64,000 bases of DNA from Beta vulgaris subsp. vulgaris (taxonomy: Eukaryota; Streptophyta; Magnoliopsida; Caryophyllales; Amaranthaceae): assembly GCF_026745355.1 (NCBI RefSeq), contig NC_079207.1, forward strand, positions 15,710,650-15,774,649, written 5' to 3'. Shown here in pieces: positions 44,232-54,681 of the stretch (within the stretch, counting starts at the first letter, position 1; every line of letters starts with the position of its first letter). Both the position numbers and the translations under genes were made by a program. Under the pieces are notes generated by a model. It was not told the origin of the DNA, ran no database searches, and saw only the letters and a program-made list of their open reading frames with translations.

Positions 44232-45007
44232 TCATGCATAAGTAGTTTTATGTGGCAGTTATTATATGTTGTCTCTTTATTGTCTTGCAATACTATGACT
44301 TGTTTTATATTGGAGTGAAGAAACATGTGTACGAAAATCTAATGTGAACATGAAACTTGCTTTGATTCATCCAATAAAACCTTATGTTTAGTAATTTAGT
44401 TTCTCTTTCATCCTTGTGTCTTATATAAGACATGAGTAACTTATTGTCCTAAATAGATCACTTATGGTACAAGTGACCCCTTTAGGAAGCACAAGACCCA
44501 TTATCTAAAAATGACCCCCTTTAATTCATAGAGTGACCTACTCTTTCGTTGGTGTTAATAAGGGTGGTAACTGGTAATAGACAGTTCGCCCAATGGGGCA
44601 ATAGGGTCGGGTCAGATATGAAAGGGCTTCACCCTTTTTTTTTACAATCTGTAACTAGGAATCAGATTACAACATTATCAATGTTATGTAAGAGAGGAAC
44701 TGTCATAAGTTGTGTTTAGTGGACTTGAGTATATAATGGACATTTTGTTGTTTTAATCCATATAATTAAGGAATGACATTGTGAAAGGTATTCTTATACT
44801 AAAGAAATTGCATATATATTATTTTTCTTTGTCTTTCTTCCTTCCCCCCCCCCCCCTCCCTTTTTTTTCTTGGATCCATCTACCAGCTCATAACATATAT
44901 TCTTATATTTATTAAACTTATCTCTTTGTATGATTGTATCATTTGGAAAGGGAAATACCACTTGTCACTCTGCAATGTTAATACCTTGTATCATAGTCCA
45001 TGGGAGC
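44232..45007. other. intergenic DNA between LysM genes 3 and 4
   Basis: 3' UTR with a poly-A-signal-like aataaaacc near 44374, a C12 run near 44845, then the distal promoter block of gene 4. Confidence 0.4.
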
Positions 45008-45198
45008 AACCAAAGTTGGTTGGTGTGAGTGGTAAGTTCTCTCATCCTTTAAACAAGTAGTCAGGGATTCGATTCCTGATTCTTGCGAATAGAGCTCCCA
45101 AAGTTGGGAGGGGTAGAGGGAAATTACCCCTACTATCAGTGGAGGATACTCCCTGGCTAACACCAAAAAAACAAAAAAAAAAAAAAAGAAAAAAGAAA
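45008..45198 (+). mobile_element. tRNA-derived SINE in the gene 4 promoter, 191 bp
   Basis: The flanks AGTCCATGGGAGC (44995-45007) and AGTCCATAAGAGC (45199-45211) form a 13-bp duplication with two changes. The A-box-like ggtgtgagtggtaag, the B-box-like gggattcgattcctg and a long A tail are present. It splits a block shared with the promoters of genes 2 and 3. Confidence 0.85.
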
Positions 45199-45282
45199 AG
45201 TCCATAAGAGCATCTTTGCAAATCCCTCTGATGTGCTTAAATATTGTCTTGAATACTACTTCCCATGGACCGCATATGAGCT

Positions 45283-45354
45283 TTTATCACCCATCTATCA
45301 CCTTCCCAGTTCTCACATTTTATCACCCATCTATCACCTTCCCAGTTCTCACAT
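45283..45354 (+). repeat. 36-bp tandem duplication upstream of gene 4
   Basis: Two adjoining copies of a unit starting tttatcacccatctatcacc. It lies about 225-300 bp before the ATG. Confidence 0.85.
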
Positions 45355-45527
45355 TCTTTCTTCCATTTTTTTTTCCATAAAAGTAATCATATAGATGGTC
45401 AACTTAACTTCCTGTAGCTGTCCAACTTAAATCACCTCTGAAAATGAATTTCAAAGAATAATTATTAATACTGTTATTAATGAGTAAAGTTACTATCAAA
45501 TAGAATTCATCATTTCAGAAACCTTGC

Positions 45528-45535
45528 TATATAAA
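45528..45535 (+). promoter_or_regulatory. TATA box of LysM gene 4
   Basis: TATATAAA, 49 bp before the ATG, in the shared core promoter block. Confidence 0.65.
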
Positions 45536-45576
45536 TCATAGCATGTTTCTCACCTCAAGCCAAAAGTCCAATCCAA

Positions 45577-47496
45577 ATGGCTTCTCTTTCATTAGCTTAC
45601 ACCATTCTTCTCTTCTTCATTTTCCTCCCTTACTTGATTACATCCCAGCAAACTTATGCTTCAGATATTTGCCCTGCAAATAACAACGCAACTTCTGTTC
45701 TTGGGTACACATGCAATGGTGTGAACAGAACTTGCCAGTCTTTCCTCATTTACAGGGCTCAGCCTACCTACAATACCATTTCTTCCATTGCTTCCCTTTT
45801 ATCTGCCAATGCGTCTCAGATGTCTGTCATCAACAGCAACATCTCGGAAAACATGACCTTGGCAACAAACACAGACGTAATAGTCCCTGTGATATGCTCA
45901 TGTTCAGGTAGATTTTACCAAGCCAACACCACTCATGTTGTTCAAACTGGTGAAAATGACTATGCGATAGCTAACAGGACCTTTGAAGGTTTGACTACTT
46001 GTAATGCTATTCGAACTCAGAATATCAGTCCAAATGAAAGACTTACTATACCTCTAAGGTGTGCTTGTCCTACAAGTAGACAACTTAATGTAGGGATTAG
46101 GTACCTTATGAGCTTTGTAACGCAAGATGGCAATGAAATTCCTGAGATAGCTATAACATTTGGAGCTGATGTTGGGCAAACATTCGAAGCCAATGAAAAA
46201 TCCGAGCAAGATTCTGCTATCGAATCTTTTACAACCCTTCTTGTTCCATTGCATAACCCACCAAATGGTTCTGTACTACAGTATTTTCCTCCTTTACCAC
46301 CCCCATCATCCTCTCCACCATCTCTTCCTCCTACAGCCACACCAAGGTCATCAAGTGGGACTTCAAGTAAGAAATGGGTATTTTTCGGGGTAGGTGTAGT
46401 TGCAGGTGGTGTATTTGTTGCTGCTGCAGAGATCCTATTTTTCTTTATGTTTTTGAAGATAAGTATGAGGAAGAAAAGTGATCCAATCGTTTCATCTGAA
46501 GCACAAGAAGAGACCCTTCTGCAGAAGGAACCAAAGACAGACACTGAGTCCTTAGAGTTTCTTGAGAGCATATCAAAAATAGCTTCCCTAAAAGTATACA
46601 GTTTCAAGGACTTGCAAGCAGCTACAGTAAATTTCAGCTCTGATCATTGGATTAAGGGATCCGTATATAAAGGAAATGTTAAGGGTGATGAAGTGGCAAT
46701 CAAGAAAATGGATGGAGATGTCAGTAGAGAGATTAGTGTACTAAACAAAATTAACCATTTAAATCTCATCAGACTATTGGGAGTTTGTTTCGAGAATGGT
46801 GTTTGGTACTTTGTTTATGAATATGCAAGTAATGGAGCTTTAAGTGATTGGATCTACCAAAACAATAACCCAGATTGGAAAGCCTTGAGTTGGGGAAAGA
46901 GAATGCAGGTAGCTTGTGATGTTGCCACAGGGCTGAACTATCTTCATACATATACAAGTCCACCGCATGTTCACAAGGATATAATGAGTAGTAATGTTCT
47001 ACTTGATACTGAGTTCAGAGCAAAAATTGCGAAATTTGGGCTTTCGAGACCAGTTAAAGGGAATGATGGTAAATTCACTCTAACAACTCATATTGTGGGA
47101 ACAAAGGGTTATTTAGCTCCCGAGTATTTGGAGAACGGAGTAGTGTCTCCCATGCTAGATGTTTATGCATTTGGTGTTCTGTTGCTAGAGATGCTGATTG
47201 GGAAGGATGTTGCTTCCCTTTATGAAGGAGTTAAGGTTCACTTATCTGAGGTTTTAGGCCCTGTGCTGACTGAGAAAGATGGGTTTTCGAGCTTAAAAAA
47301 ATTGATTGATCCTTCACTTGGGGAAGATTATCCTACTGATATTGCGTATATTATACTTGTGCTAGTTGATCGTTGCTTGAGTAAAAATCCAGGAAATCGT
47401 CCTGTCATGGATGAAATTGTTCAAATTCTGTCTAAAACTTTGACAACCTCGCTTATCTGGGGATCGAGTACTTCTGCTAGTGTTTCAAGCTTATGA
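45577..47496 (+). CDS. LYK4/5: LysM receptor-like pseudokinase, LYK4/LYK5 type (array gene 4)
   Basis: Single exon, 639 aa, ATG in aaATGG context. Signal peptide 1-25 (MASLSLAYTILLFFIFLPYL), LysM-like ectodomain with CSC and CAC, a Pro/Ser-rich linker, a TM helix, and a kinase-like domain. It is slightly shorter than its neighbours because the stretch between the second LysM and NERLTIPLRCAC has lost about 8 residues. Active-site text: GSVYKG, VAIKKM, HVHKDIMSSN and KFG in place of DFG. The kinase N-lobe is close to genes 2 and 3, but the C-lobe shares WIYQ and VKVHLSE with gene 1, which suggests mixed ancestry or conversion among copies. Expected role as for the other copies: ligand-binding co-receptor at the plasma membrane. 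Confidence 0.92.
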   Translation: MASLSLAYTILLFFIFLPYLITSQQTYASDICPANNNATSVLGYTCNGVNRTCQSFLIYRAQPTYNTISSIASLLSANASQMSVINSNISENMTLATNTDVIVPVICSCSGRFYQANTTHVVQTGENDYAIANRTFEGLTTCNAIRTQNISPNERLTIPLRCACPTSRQLNVGIRYLMSFVTQDGNEIPEIAITFGADVGQTFEANEKSEQDSAIESFTTLLVPLHNPPNGSVLQYFPPLPPPSSSPPSLPPTATPRSSSGTSSKKWVFFGVGVVAGGVFVAAAEILFFFMFLKISMRKKSDPIVSSEAQEETLLQKEPKTDTESLEFLESISKIASLKVYSFKDLQAATVNFSSDHWIKGSVYKGNVKGDEVAIKKMDGDVSREISVLNKINHLNLIRLLGVCFENGVWYFVYEYASNGALSDWIYQNNNPDWKALSWGKRMQVACDVATGLNYLHTYTSPPHVHKDIMSSNVLLDTEFRAKIAKFGLSRPVKGNDGKFTLTTHIVGTKGYLAPEYLENGVVSPMLDVYAFGVLLLEMLIGKDVASLYEGVKVHLSEVLGPVLTEKDGFSSLKKLIDPSLGEDYPTDIAYIILVLVDRCLSKNPGNRPVMDEIVQILSKTLTTSLIWGSSTSASVSSL

Positions 47497-47646
47497 TCTT
47501 TGAAAGATTTGTGTTGAAGTTGCTTCTTTGTGTGCAATATATCTAACTATCTGGGGATCGAGTACTTCAGCTATCGTTTCAAGTTTATATATGTTTAAAG
47601 TACAAGATTTGTGTTGCAGTTGCTTCTTTGTGTGCCTATATCTAGC
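47451..47646 (+). repeat. partial duplication of the gene 4 3' end
   Basis: The last codons and 3' UTR (cttatctggggatcgagtac ... tgcttctttgtgtgc) recur at 47547-47646 as a diverged copy (ctatctggggatcgagtact...). The second copy has lost the stop and is non-coding. Confidence 0.8.
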
Positions 47647-47998
47647 TTGTTATTGTTCAACCAAAAGCTTCATATTCAGTTTCTTTTTCATTTGTATTAT
47701 GTTGTTTCATGCTTTGAAACAGGTATTATATGTTGCAATTTGCAAATGAAGAAGTCGTATAACTTCGATATTCAATAGCCTCTGCTGCATAATCCAGCAT
47801 AGCTTCTTGCATTAAACCAGCAAAATACACTTGTTAGTGGTTACTTTATACAAGAACTGCATAGTAATTATTCGATCTCTGTTTAGTATTTATCTTACTA
47901 GCCAGAAAAGAAAGAAGAATGCAGATGTTGGACAATGAAAAACTTTATTTTGGGTGCAAACTGCAAAAGCAGAATGAAATACTTTGACGCAAAATTTT
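47647..47998. other. spacer between gene 4 and tRNA
   Basis: No gene. The minus-strand tRNA terminator (TTTT at 47994-47997) lies at its right edge. Confidence 0.4.
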
Positions 47999-48070
47999 GG
48001 AGATGTGGGGGATCGAACCCCGTGCCTCTCGCATGCAAAGCGAGCGCTCTACCATTTGAGCTACATCCCC
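47999..48070 (-). tRNA. tRNA-Ala (UGC)
   Basis: The minus strand reads GGGGATGTAGCTCAAATGGT and onward, folding as a full cloverleaf. The acceptor GGGGATG pairs with CATCTCC with one G-T, the D arm is GCTC..GAGC, the anticodon arm is CTCGC-TTTGCAT-GCGAG with anticodon TGC, and the T loop is TTCGATC. The A box (TAGCTCAAATGG) and B box (GGTTCGATCCC) are standard. Plant-type signals surround it: CAA just before the start, an A/T-rich TATA-like run farther upstream, and TTTT just after the end. The first T-stem pair is C-A (C-G in the plant consensus I recall). No intron. CCA is not encoded. Confidence 0.95.
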
Positions 48071-48821
48071 ATGTTGTTTTCATATTGAATTTAATATATG
48101 ATTACGAAAATACTTAAATAAAAAGTCACGGTAACTCTAATTTGAACATATGAATCTACGTCATTATTGCACTTCCACAGCACAGATAAATCTTTGATTT
48201 ATCATCTTTTCAATTGCATACTAATTATAATATCAACCACACATGTCATAAGGACTATACCATTAATTTGAATATGGAGGTTCCAAATATTATCCTAAAG
48301 AAAAGAATATGTTTGCTCTTAATACGTATTATGTCTTTTTATGATAAACGCATACAAGTTCAAAATAAGAATATATATATACAAAGGACGTAGATATATC
48401 ATTCCAATCCTCACCAACGATGAATATATTAAGATAATGACACACAAATAATCAAAAGAAATTATTCTTATTCTAACCTTAGTTGAAACGTTCATCATAA
48501 ATCATAACCAAAAGTCCAATAATAGAAGTATTTTAGATTAGTTGAAAATATTATCGGTGAATTACATAATTATGAGCAAAATATTCAATGAACTGCATAA
48601 TTATGATAACAACAAATTTGTTAATTGTCCAATATTGTATCAAAGACATTTATTTGTTCTAATGGCGAAAAATAATTTAATTTATAACCATATCTCTATC
48701 ATATAAGTCAAGGAAGAGCTATGGTGTACCCTCTTGAAAAGACTTAAATACCCCTAATCTCAGAAAACATAATAAAGAAAAGATTTTCTTAATTCTTTTC
48801 TTATTACAAATCTCTATTATA
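48071..48821. other. AT-rich intergenic DNA
   Basis: tRNA upstream region, then AT-rich sequence without ORFs. Confidence 0.4.
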
Positions 48822-49069
48822 CTCCATCCGTTTCATTTTAATCTACACACTTACACTTTTCACGCATGCCAATACAAAACTTTGAGGACATATATCTTTA
48901 GTTTTTTATTTGTAAAAATTATATAAAGTATATATTAATAAAATACATACTAAGACGAATCTAACAAGATCCCACATGACTATGTTTTCATTCACGTATA
49001 AATCACAAACGAGGGTCAAAGTGCAATTTATGAATAGTGTAAAATGTCAAAGTGTAACAATTAAAATGA
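48822..49069. mobile_element. Stowaway MITE, same family as 37128, right end damaged
   Basis: Left end CTCCATCCGTTTCATTTTAA after TA. The interior (acgaatctaacaagatccca, cacgtataaatcacaaacga) is nearly identical to the MITE at 37128-37386. The right side stops at aagtgtaacaattaaaatga, where about 12 terminal bases are replaced by gaccccc text. Confidence 0.8.
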
Positions 49070-49461
49070 CCCCCTACTCTTACACAATAAATCATGTAAT
49101 TATTTATAAAGAATAAATTTAAAAGAAAAAAAACATAAGTGCTATAGACATTAAAAAAAAAGGTTAAATACAACATCTAAAATTATGCCTAACTTAACCA
49201 TGGTTGATTTTAATTTTTTTAAAATAATAAAAAAAGAAATCTCATACGCAGGGGTGCAGCAATGCAGCAAAATATATTACCATAAGTACTTGTGCACACA
49301 AGCCAACATGTCACATTTATTTATAAAATTGGATGTGTTAGGGTTGGGAAAAATTCTGCAATGGGCCTATATCGCATCCCCCCTAACATAATAGCCGACG
49401 CCTAAAGTTTTCGTGTCAAGTTATATAATATGTTTGACGCGATAGGGGTATGGCGGGAATG
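49070..49461. other. non-coding spacer
   Basis: AT-rich. The open frame at 49185 carries no motif. Confidence 0.35.
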
Positions 49462-49650
49462 TGGTCATTTATCATAGATGACCCCCCTATAGGGAGGTCA
49501 TTTGTCATAGATGACCTCCATATAAGGGGGTCATTTGTCATAAATGACCCCCAAAAACGGTGTCATTTGTCATAGATGACCCTTCCAAAATGGGGTCATT
49601 TGTCATAGATGACCCCCTAAAAAGAAATCATTTGTCATCGATGACCCCCC
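49462..49650. repeat. palindromic minisatellite, locus A (about 32-bp unit, six copies)
   Basis: The unit GGGGTCATTTGTCATAGATG continues with ACCCC, so each unit is an imperfect hairpin (GGGGTCAT / ATGACCCC). The sequence after the array (aaagggtaggttagtctttt...) also follows locus B at 56401-56592, so a longer repeat was copied to both sites. Confidence 0.9.
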
Positions 49651-50683
49651 AAAGGGTAGGTTAGTCTTTTAATATATTTTGTTGTATTTAGCCTTTTTTT
49701 GCTGTATATAGCACACCCCCCAAAAAAATCAACTATATTTAAATAAGTCAATAATTATCTATTTGACATAATTGTCAATCAATACAAGTTTCGAAAAGTA
49801 TTCCGTTTAATATTGATTCCAAATCTTTGAATAATGAGGAAAGTTGTTATGAAAGAAAGGAAAATATTACTCCATACAACACAAACACCATTATTTTTAC
49901 TTAAAATCTGAATTACAATAAAATTAAATTCTTACACATACATTCATAATTCACCATCGTCCCTATAACAAGTTCGTCAACTATGTGCATATCGGGTATC
50001 TAACAACTATCAAATAATTTCAAGTTGAAATACAGTCGAAAAATTTTATTACTCCGTAAATAATGCGTTTAATCCCTCTGAATATTGTCATGTACAAAAT
50101 CGCTGTTTTTTTTTAATAAAAAGATTGTCTAAACATCATGAAAAAGTATATGTTGCTCATGAACTCTTTAATATATCACGTGCATAACTCTTTAATAAAA
50201 AGGAAAGGAGTGATATGATATTTCGTAACACTATGAAAAATTATTAAGTAACGTTTGGATTTAAAAACTAAGGCACAAAACTCTAAGTTCAACATACATC
50301 GCGTTCATAAATTGTTAGTTGTCAAATATCGCAGGATCATGCATTGGCTATGAGATCCAATTTAAATGTTACTATCTCAATTTCAAAATCCGTCACCTAG
50401 TTTACCATTATAGAGTGACTAAAAATAATTTACTATTTCCAATGATGCATCATATTTACTACTCTCTCCATCTCTCTGTTTAGTGGTTGTTTCTCATTTT
50501 ATATAGAAATTAAGGAACTTATCACTTGATTTAAATATTTATAGTACTTGATTACTTGCATTGAAAAGATAAGTATTGCATTAGAAAGTGCACATGTTAA
50601 ATGTGGCTCCAACACTTTCATGTATGAATGATGACGCATATTAAATATGGGTTATGTGGTTACAATAATTTTTTATATAAAAA
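49651..50683. other. AT-rich intergenic DNA
   Basis: No gene. A possible half of a Stowaway-like element begins near 50458 (tactctctccatctctctg), but no partner end was found. Confidence 0.35.
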
Positions 50684-51206
50684 CTAGTTATTAGGTCCGA
50701 GCTATATCTCGGGTAAGAAAATTTTTTATTTACTAATATTATACTTTAAAATGATAACACTAAATATCAGTTGGTCTAGTGGTTAAAACTTTTATACATC
50801 CTCCATTCTGTTTAAATAAAACATTGGGTGAAATGACATTATTCATTGATTAATTTTGACTCCAATTTTGTCGCCATTATATAAAGAAAAACATAGTCAT
50901 GGTGCGATCTTGTTAGATTCGTCTCGATGCATACCATCAAATTATAACTTTTTTATATTTTTTACGTGTGCACAACTAAATATATTAATGATTAAAGAAG
51001 CGCGTTGGGTTGCGTGAAAAAGCAAATGTACCATTTAAAACAGAATGGATGAAATATATATAACCTTGAGGTCATGAGATCAAACATTACACTATGCAAT
51101 TTCTAGTTTTTTTATTGTATGTAGATTACATGAAATAAAATGTTATAGGGAGAGCGGCACGTGGCACCATTACTTGTGTAGGAACTCCTTTTAATATATT
51201 AGTATA
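50684..51206 (-). mobile_element. Helitron-like element with a nested MITE
   Basis: The minus strand begins TCTATACTAATATATTAAAA (at 51206) and ends CCCGAGATATAGCTCGGACC-TAATAA-CTAG at 50684, with a T following. This gives a 5' TC, a GC-rich 3' dyad and a CTAG end, the Helitron layout. It carries the MITE at 50797-51052. No Rep/helicase. Confidence 0.6.
50797..51052. mobile_element. Stowaway-like MITE nested in the Helitron-like element
   Basis: Ends CATCCTCCATTCTGTTTAAA and (reverse) TTTCATCCATTCTGTTTTAA are inverted. The interior words (gatcttgttagattcgtctc) are the reverse of those in the 37128 family, so it is a distant relative. Borders approximate. Confidence 0.55.
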
Positions 51207-52439
51207 GATGAGCATAAAACAAGAATAAAGTATTATCATCTTAAAAATAAAAAGATGGGAAACAAGAAAAAAAAAGAGGGATACCCAAAATGGAATAAAG
51301 TACTATAAATTGGGATGGAGAAATTAAAGTATTTAGATACTTTCTTTTCAATAAATAACTAGTTGTTGATTCGGACGATGCCCTAGATCATTTGCTAATT
51401 TGAATTTGAAGTGTTAAATCAAATACTTGAGAGAAGTGAGAAAAAAGGTGTAGGCATTGATTGTGCTCGGGAAATATCTTCTAGTTACTTTTAAATTTTC
51501 TACATAGTAAATTATAATATGAATTATTGTTTAATATAACCCTCGACTTCAAGAGAGTACATATTTATAGATATATAATTAAATACAAAGACTATAATAC
51601 AATATTGTTTTGAAATTTAGGTTAATTTGTTAGAATAATATAATCGGATGCAAGTAAATAGTGTAATGGTGTTAATTAGGGTAGTTATAAAAATTTTAAG
51701 AGTTTTTTTTATAATATAATAGTACTGAAAAAGTAGAACGGATTATTATTAGCTTTATATTAATGAGTGTTAATATATACATGTATACTTAATTGTTTCA
51801 AAAAGAGAAATATTATGTTGTCTTTAAATAATTTTGTTTCCTACAAAGTCCATGTAGGCGGCAAGTTCAAAATAAATTTAAGTTGTCCATATAGGCGTTT
51901 TTAAGAAAGAAAAAACCACGTAAAATAATATGTTCTCGTCCTCTCTGAAGGAAGAGTAGCCGTTGTACTTCTTACTTGTATGAGAATGTCGGATTCGATG
52001 AGTCAACCGAGTGTGTATTAGATGGTTGATCTGGATCTTTGATGGGAATGTAACAAGTAAATGAAGGACTATTAACAATAGCAGTATTGCACTTTTGTTC
52101 GAGCAATGTTGGTTGGCCACATGCATTACCAAGTATGTGGGTCACAAATTTTGAGATAATTGGATGTAGATAACGGATCTCCTCAATAATTGTGGAAAAA
52201 TATTGTGGGATGTAAGTGTAAATTACATCTTTAAATACTTTTCTAATAATTAGATGTAAGTTATATATATATACTTTCTCCGTTTCACAATAAGGTGAAA
52301 CATAGAGAACGTGGGGAGTTATCAAGAAATTTAGAGAGAGAAAGTTCGGACCACAATAAAGTAGAGTGAAGAAGTATTGAAGTTGTGGTCCCCTCTTATA
52401 TATATATATATATATTATATGTGAGAATAAAGGTAGGTC
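51207..52439. other. AT-rich intergenic DNA
   Basis: Another Helitron-type end (actagttgttgattcggacg, 51359) is seen without its partner. A Stowaway-type end (ctttctccgtttcacaataa) occurs near 52271. A (TA)n tract lies at 52398-52420. Confidence 0.4.
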
Positions 52440-52612
52440 AGAACATGATGTACAACGTTCTAGAACATGATGTACAACGTTTTAGAACATGATGTACATC
52501 ATTTTAGAACATGATCTACGTCGTTTTAGAACATGATGTATCCATTTTAGAAAATGTTGCTCAGTATTTTAGAATATGATATACATTAATTTAGAACATG
52601 ATATACATTTTG
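52440..52612. repeat. 22-bp minisatellite, about eight copies
   Basis: The unit AGAACATGATGTACAACGTT plus TT repeats head to tail and diverges to the right. The count is by eye. Confidence 0.88.
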
Positions 52613-52995
52613 CATGCGTTGATCATGTATGGTGATCACGTGTCTATAATCGAAAAGATATAATGTGGAATACCAAAATTTCAATCAATACCACTATAAT
52701 ATCTTTTTGTTTCTCTGGTTGATGAAGTAGGAAGATTTCCCACTTTCGTTCATTCATTTAAGTTGGTAAAAAGGATAAATCATATAGTAAGAAAACAAAA
52801 ATCGAACAACAATCTGCACTTAAGATGAATGACGCCATTGAAATCGAACAAAAATCTGCATTGAAATCAAAAAAAACATATCAAACAAAAATCTACAAGT
52901 CAAGAATATCAAATTAAAAATTTCGAATAAAACCTGTTGAATTATGGAAAGAATAGTGTGGAATCCGCAAAAAATCGAATTAAAACTTTGAAAAA

Positions 52996-54681
52996 CACTA
53001 GTAGAATAAATGCTATTTGCTGCGGTGGTATTGCTGCGGTTTTACTCATACGCAGCAATATAGCACATGAAAAGAAAAGATAAATATAAAATAAAGATAT
53101 TGCTGCGATTTTGGCCTAAAACCGCAGCAATATAGTATCTACTGGAAAATTTTTGAAAAAAAAGTTGACTATTTGACCGAAATATTGCTGCGATTTTGGT
53201 AAAAAACCGCAGCAATATAATAAAATAATATTAAAAAATAACTTTTTATTATATTGCTGCGGTTTTTTAAAGAAACAGCAGCAACATTATTTAAAAATAT
53301 TAAAAACTAGTATAAAACATGCATTTCCTCACCACACGCCTCATACTTAGGGTTTTTTTGTTTCCTCACCAGTCACCACACGCCTCTCTCTCTGTCTTCA
53401 ACCGATCACCCTCTCTCACGCAGTCACGCTGCTATCAATCTCTCATCTCTCTCAGTCCTATATTTTCTCATCTCTCCTCTATAATCTCTCTCACTCCTCT
53501 CTCTCTCTCTCTCTCTCTCTCACTCCTAATCTGTCGTCATTATTCGCTGGCGAGCTTCATCACTCGTTCCTCACTCTCCATCCACGGTCGTCGCAACAGG
53601 CGCTTCCTTCGTCTCGTTCCTCACTCTCCGATCCATATATCGTTTTGTGTGCAGTCGTGTTCGTTCCTCGCTCCGGTTCGTTCGCTCGTGTTCGTCACTG
53701 TCAACTCCGGTCGGAATTTAGTTCGTGTGCAACACCGGTCGGAATTCAGTTCGTCACTGTCAACACCGGTCGGAATTTAGTTCGTGTTCGTTCCTCGCTC
53801 CGGTTCATTTCTCGCTCCGGTTCATTCCTCGCTCCGATATCGTTCGTGTGCAGTCGTGGGCTTTTTTTCTTTTTTTTTTCGTTATTTTTGGTTTTTTTAG
53901 ATATGTAAATTTTTGTGTTCATAATTTCGAATTTCTGTTCAATAGGTTTTATAATTTAGATCTGTAAATCTTCATTGGTAGTTTGCATCTGGTTGGTTTA
54001 AATCTCCATTTTTTAATGTCCATTTTTTAATGTAGTTGGTTTTTGGCCTCCATTCCACGGTTGTTTTTTATTTTTTCTTTTAGTTCGTTTTTTCTTTTTT
54101 TTTATTAGATCTGTTTATTGTTAGGTTTAGATTTTTTTTGTTGCCTTTTCATTTTACTGTTTTGTAATATTGATGTAATTAGATTTTATTGGTTGGATCT
54201 GGTTGGTTTAAATCTCCATTTTTGTTGCCTTTTTTTAATGTAATATTGTTATGTCATTTCATCTGTAGTTTGTATGTGAATTTAGTGGATAGTGAATGTG
54301 TTAGTTGTTTGATTTTAATATTACAAAATTTAATGGGCAAATGCAAAAAAAAAAAAAAAAAAAAACTTCCAATATTAGGGTATATTGCTGCGGTTTTGGC
54401 TAAAAACCGCAGCAATATACTTGATTTTTTTGATATAAAATAATAATATTGCTGCGGTTTTACCAAGAAACCGCAGCAATATATTGGATTTTTCTGATAT
54501 AAATTAGTAATATTGCTGCGGTTTATAGCATAAACCGCAGCAATATGTTGTTATATTGCTGCGGTTTTTAACCGCAGCAATATGTTATTTACCTATTGCT
54601 GCGCCCTTAATTGCTGCGCGCCCAAAACCGCAGCAATATGGCACTTTTTAACCGCGGCAAATAGCATTTATTCTACTAGTG
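52996..54681. mobile_element. CACTA element with gene-like interior, 1686 bp
   Basis: Both ends begin CACTAGTAGAATAAATGC and continue identically for about 25 bp. The flank AAA occurs on both sides as a 3-bp duplication. The outer 300 bp on each side are packed with ATTGCTGCGGTTTT and its reverse, forming hairpins, which fits subterminal transposase sites. The interior (53310-54340) looks like a captured gene start: a CT-rich leader with (CT)n, a CGTTCG-rich part with a repeated CCGGTCGGAATTTAGTTCGT unit (53704-53800), and then a T-rich intron-like stretch. No transposase. Confidence 0.88.
53319..53780 (+). other. Ser/Leu-rich open frame inside the CACTA element
   Basis: 153 codons, dominated by Ser/Leu/Pro from CT repeats. 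No family is recognised, and neighbouring frames are also open. More likely a captured 5' leader than a protein gene. Confidence 0.2.

Noticed and set aside
53319..53967. Ser/Leu/Arg-rich ORFs within the CACTA element as real genes
   Set aside because: Several frames are open over CT repeats and a short tandem repeat. No homology recognised.
54189..54443. 84-codon ORF in the right part of the CACTA element
   Set aside because: It contains a poly-Lys from an A run and reads through the subterminal repeats.
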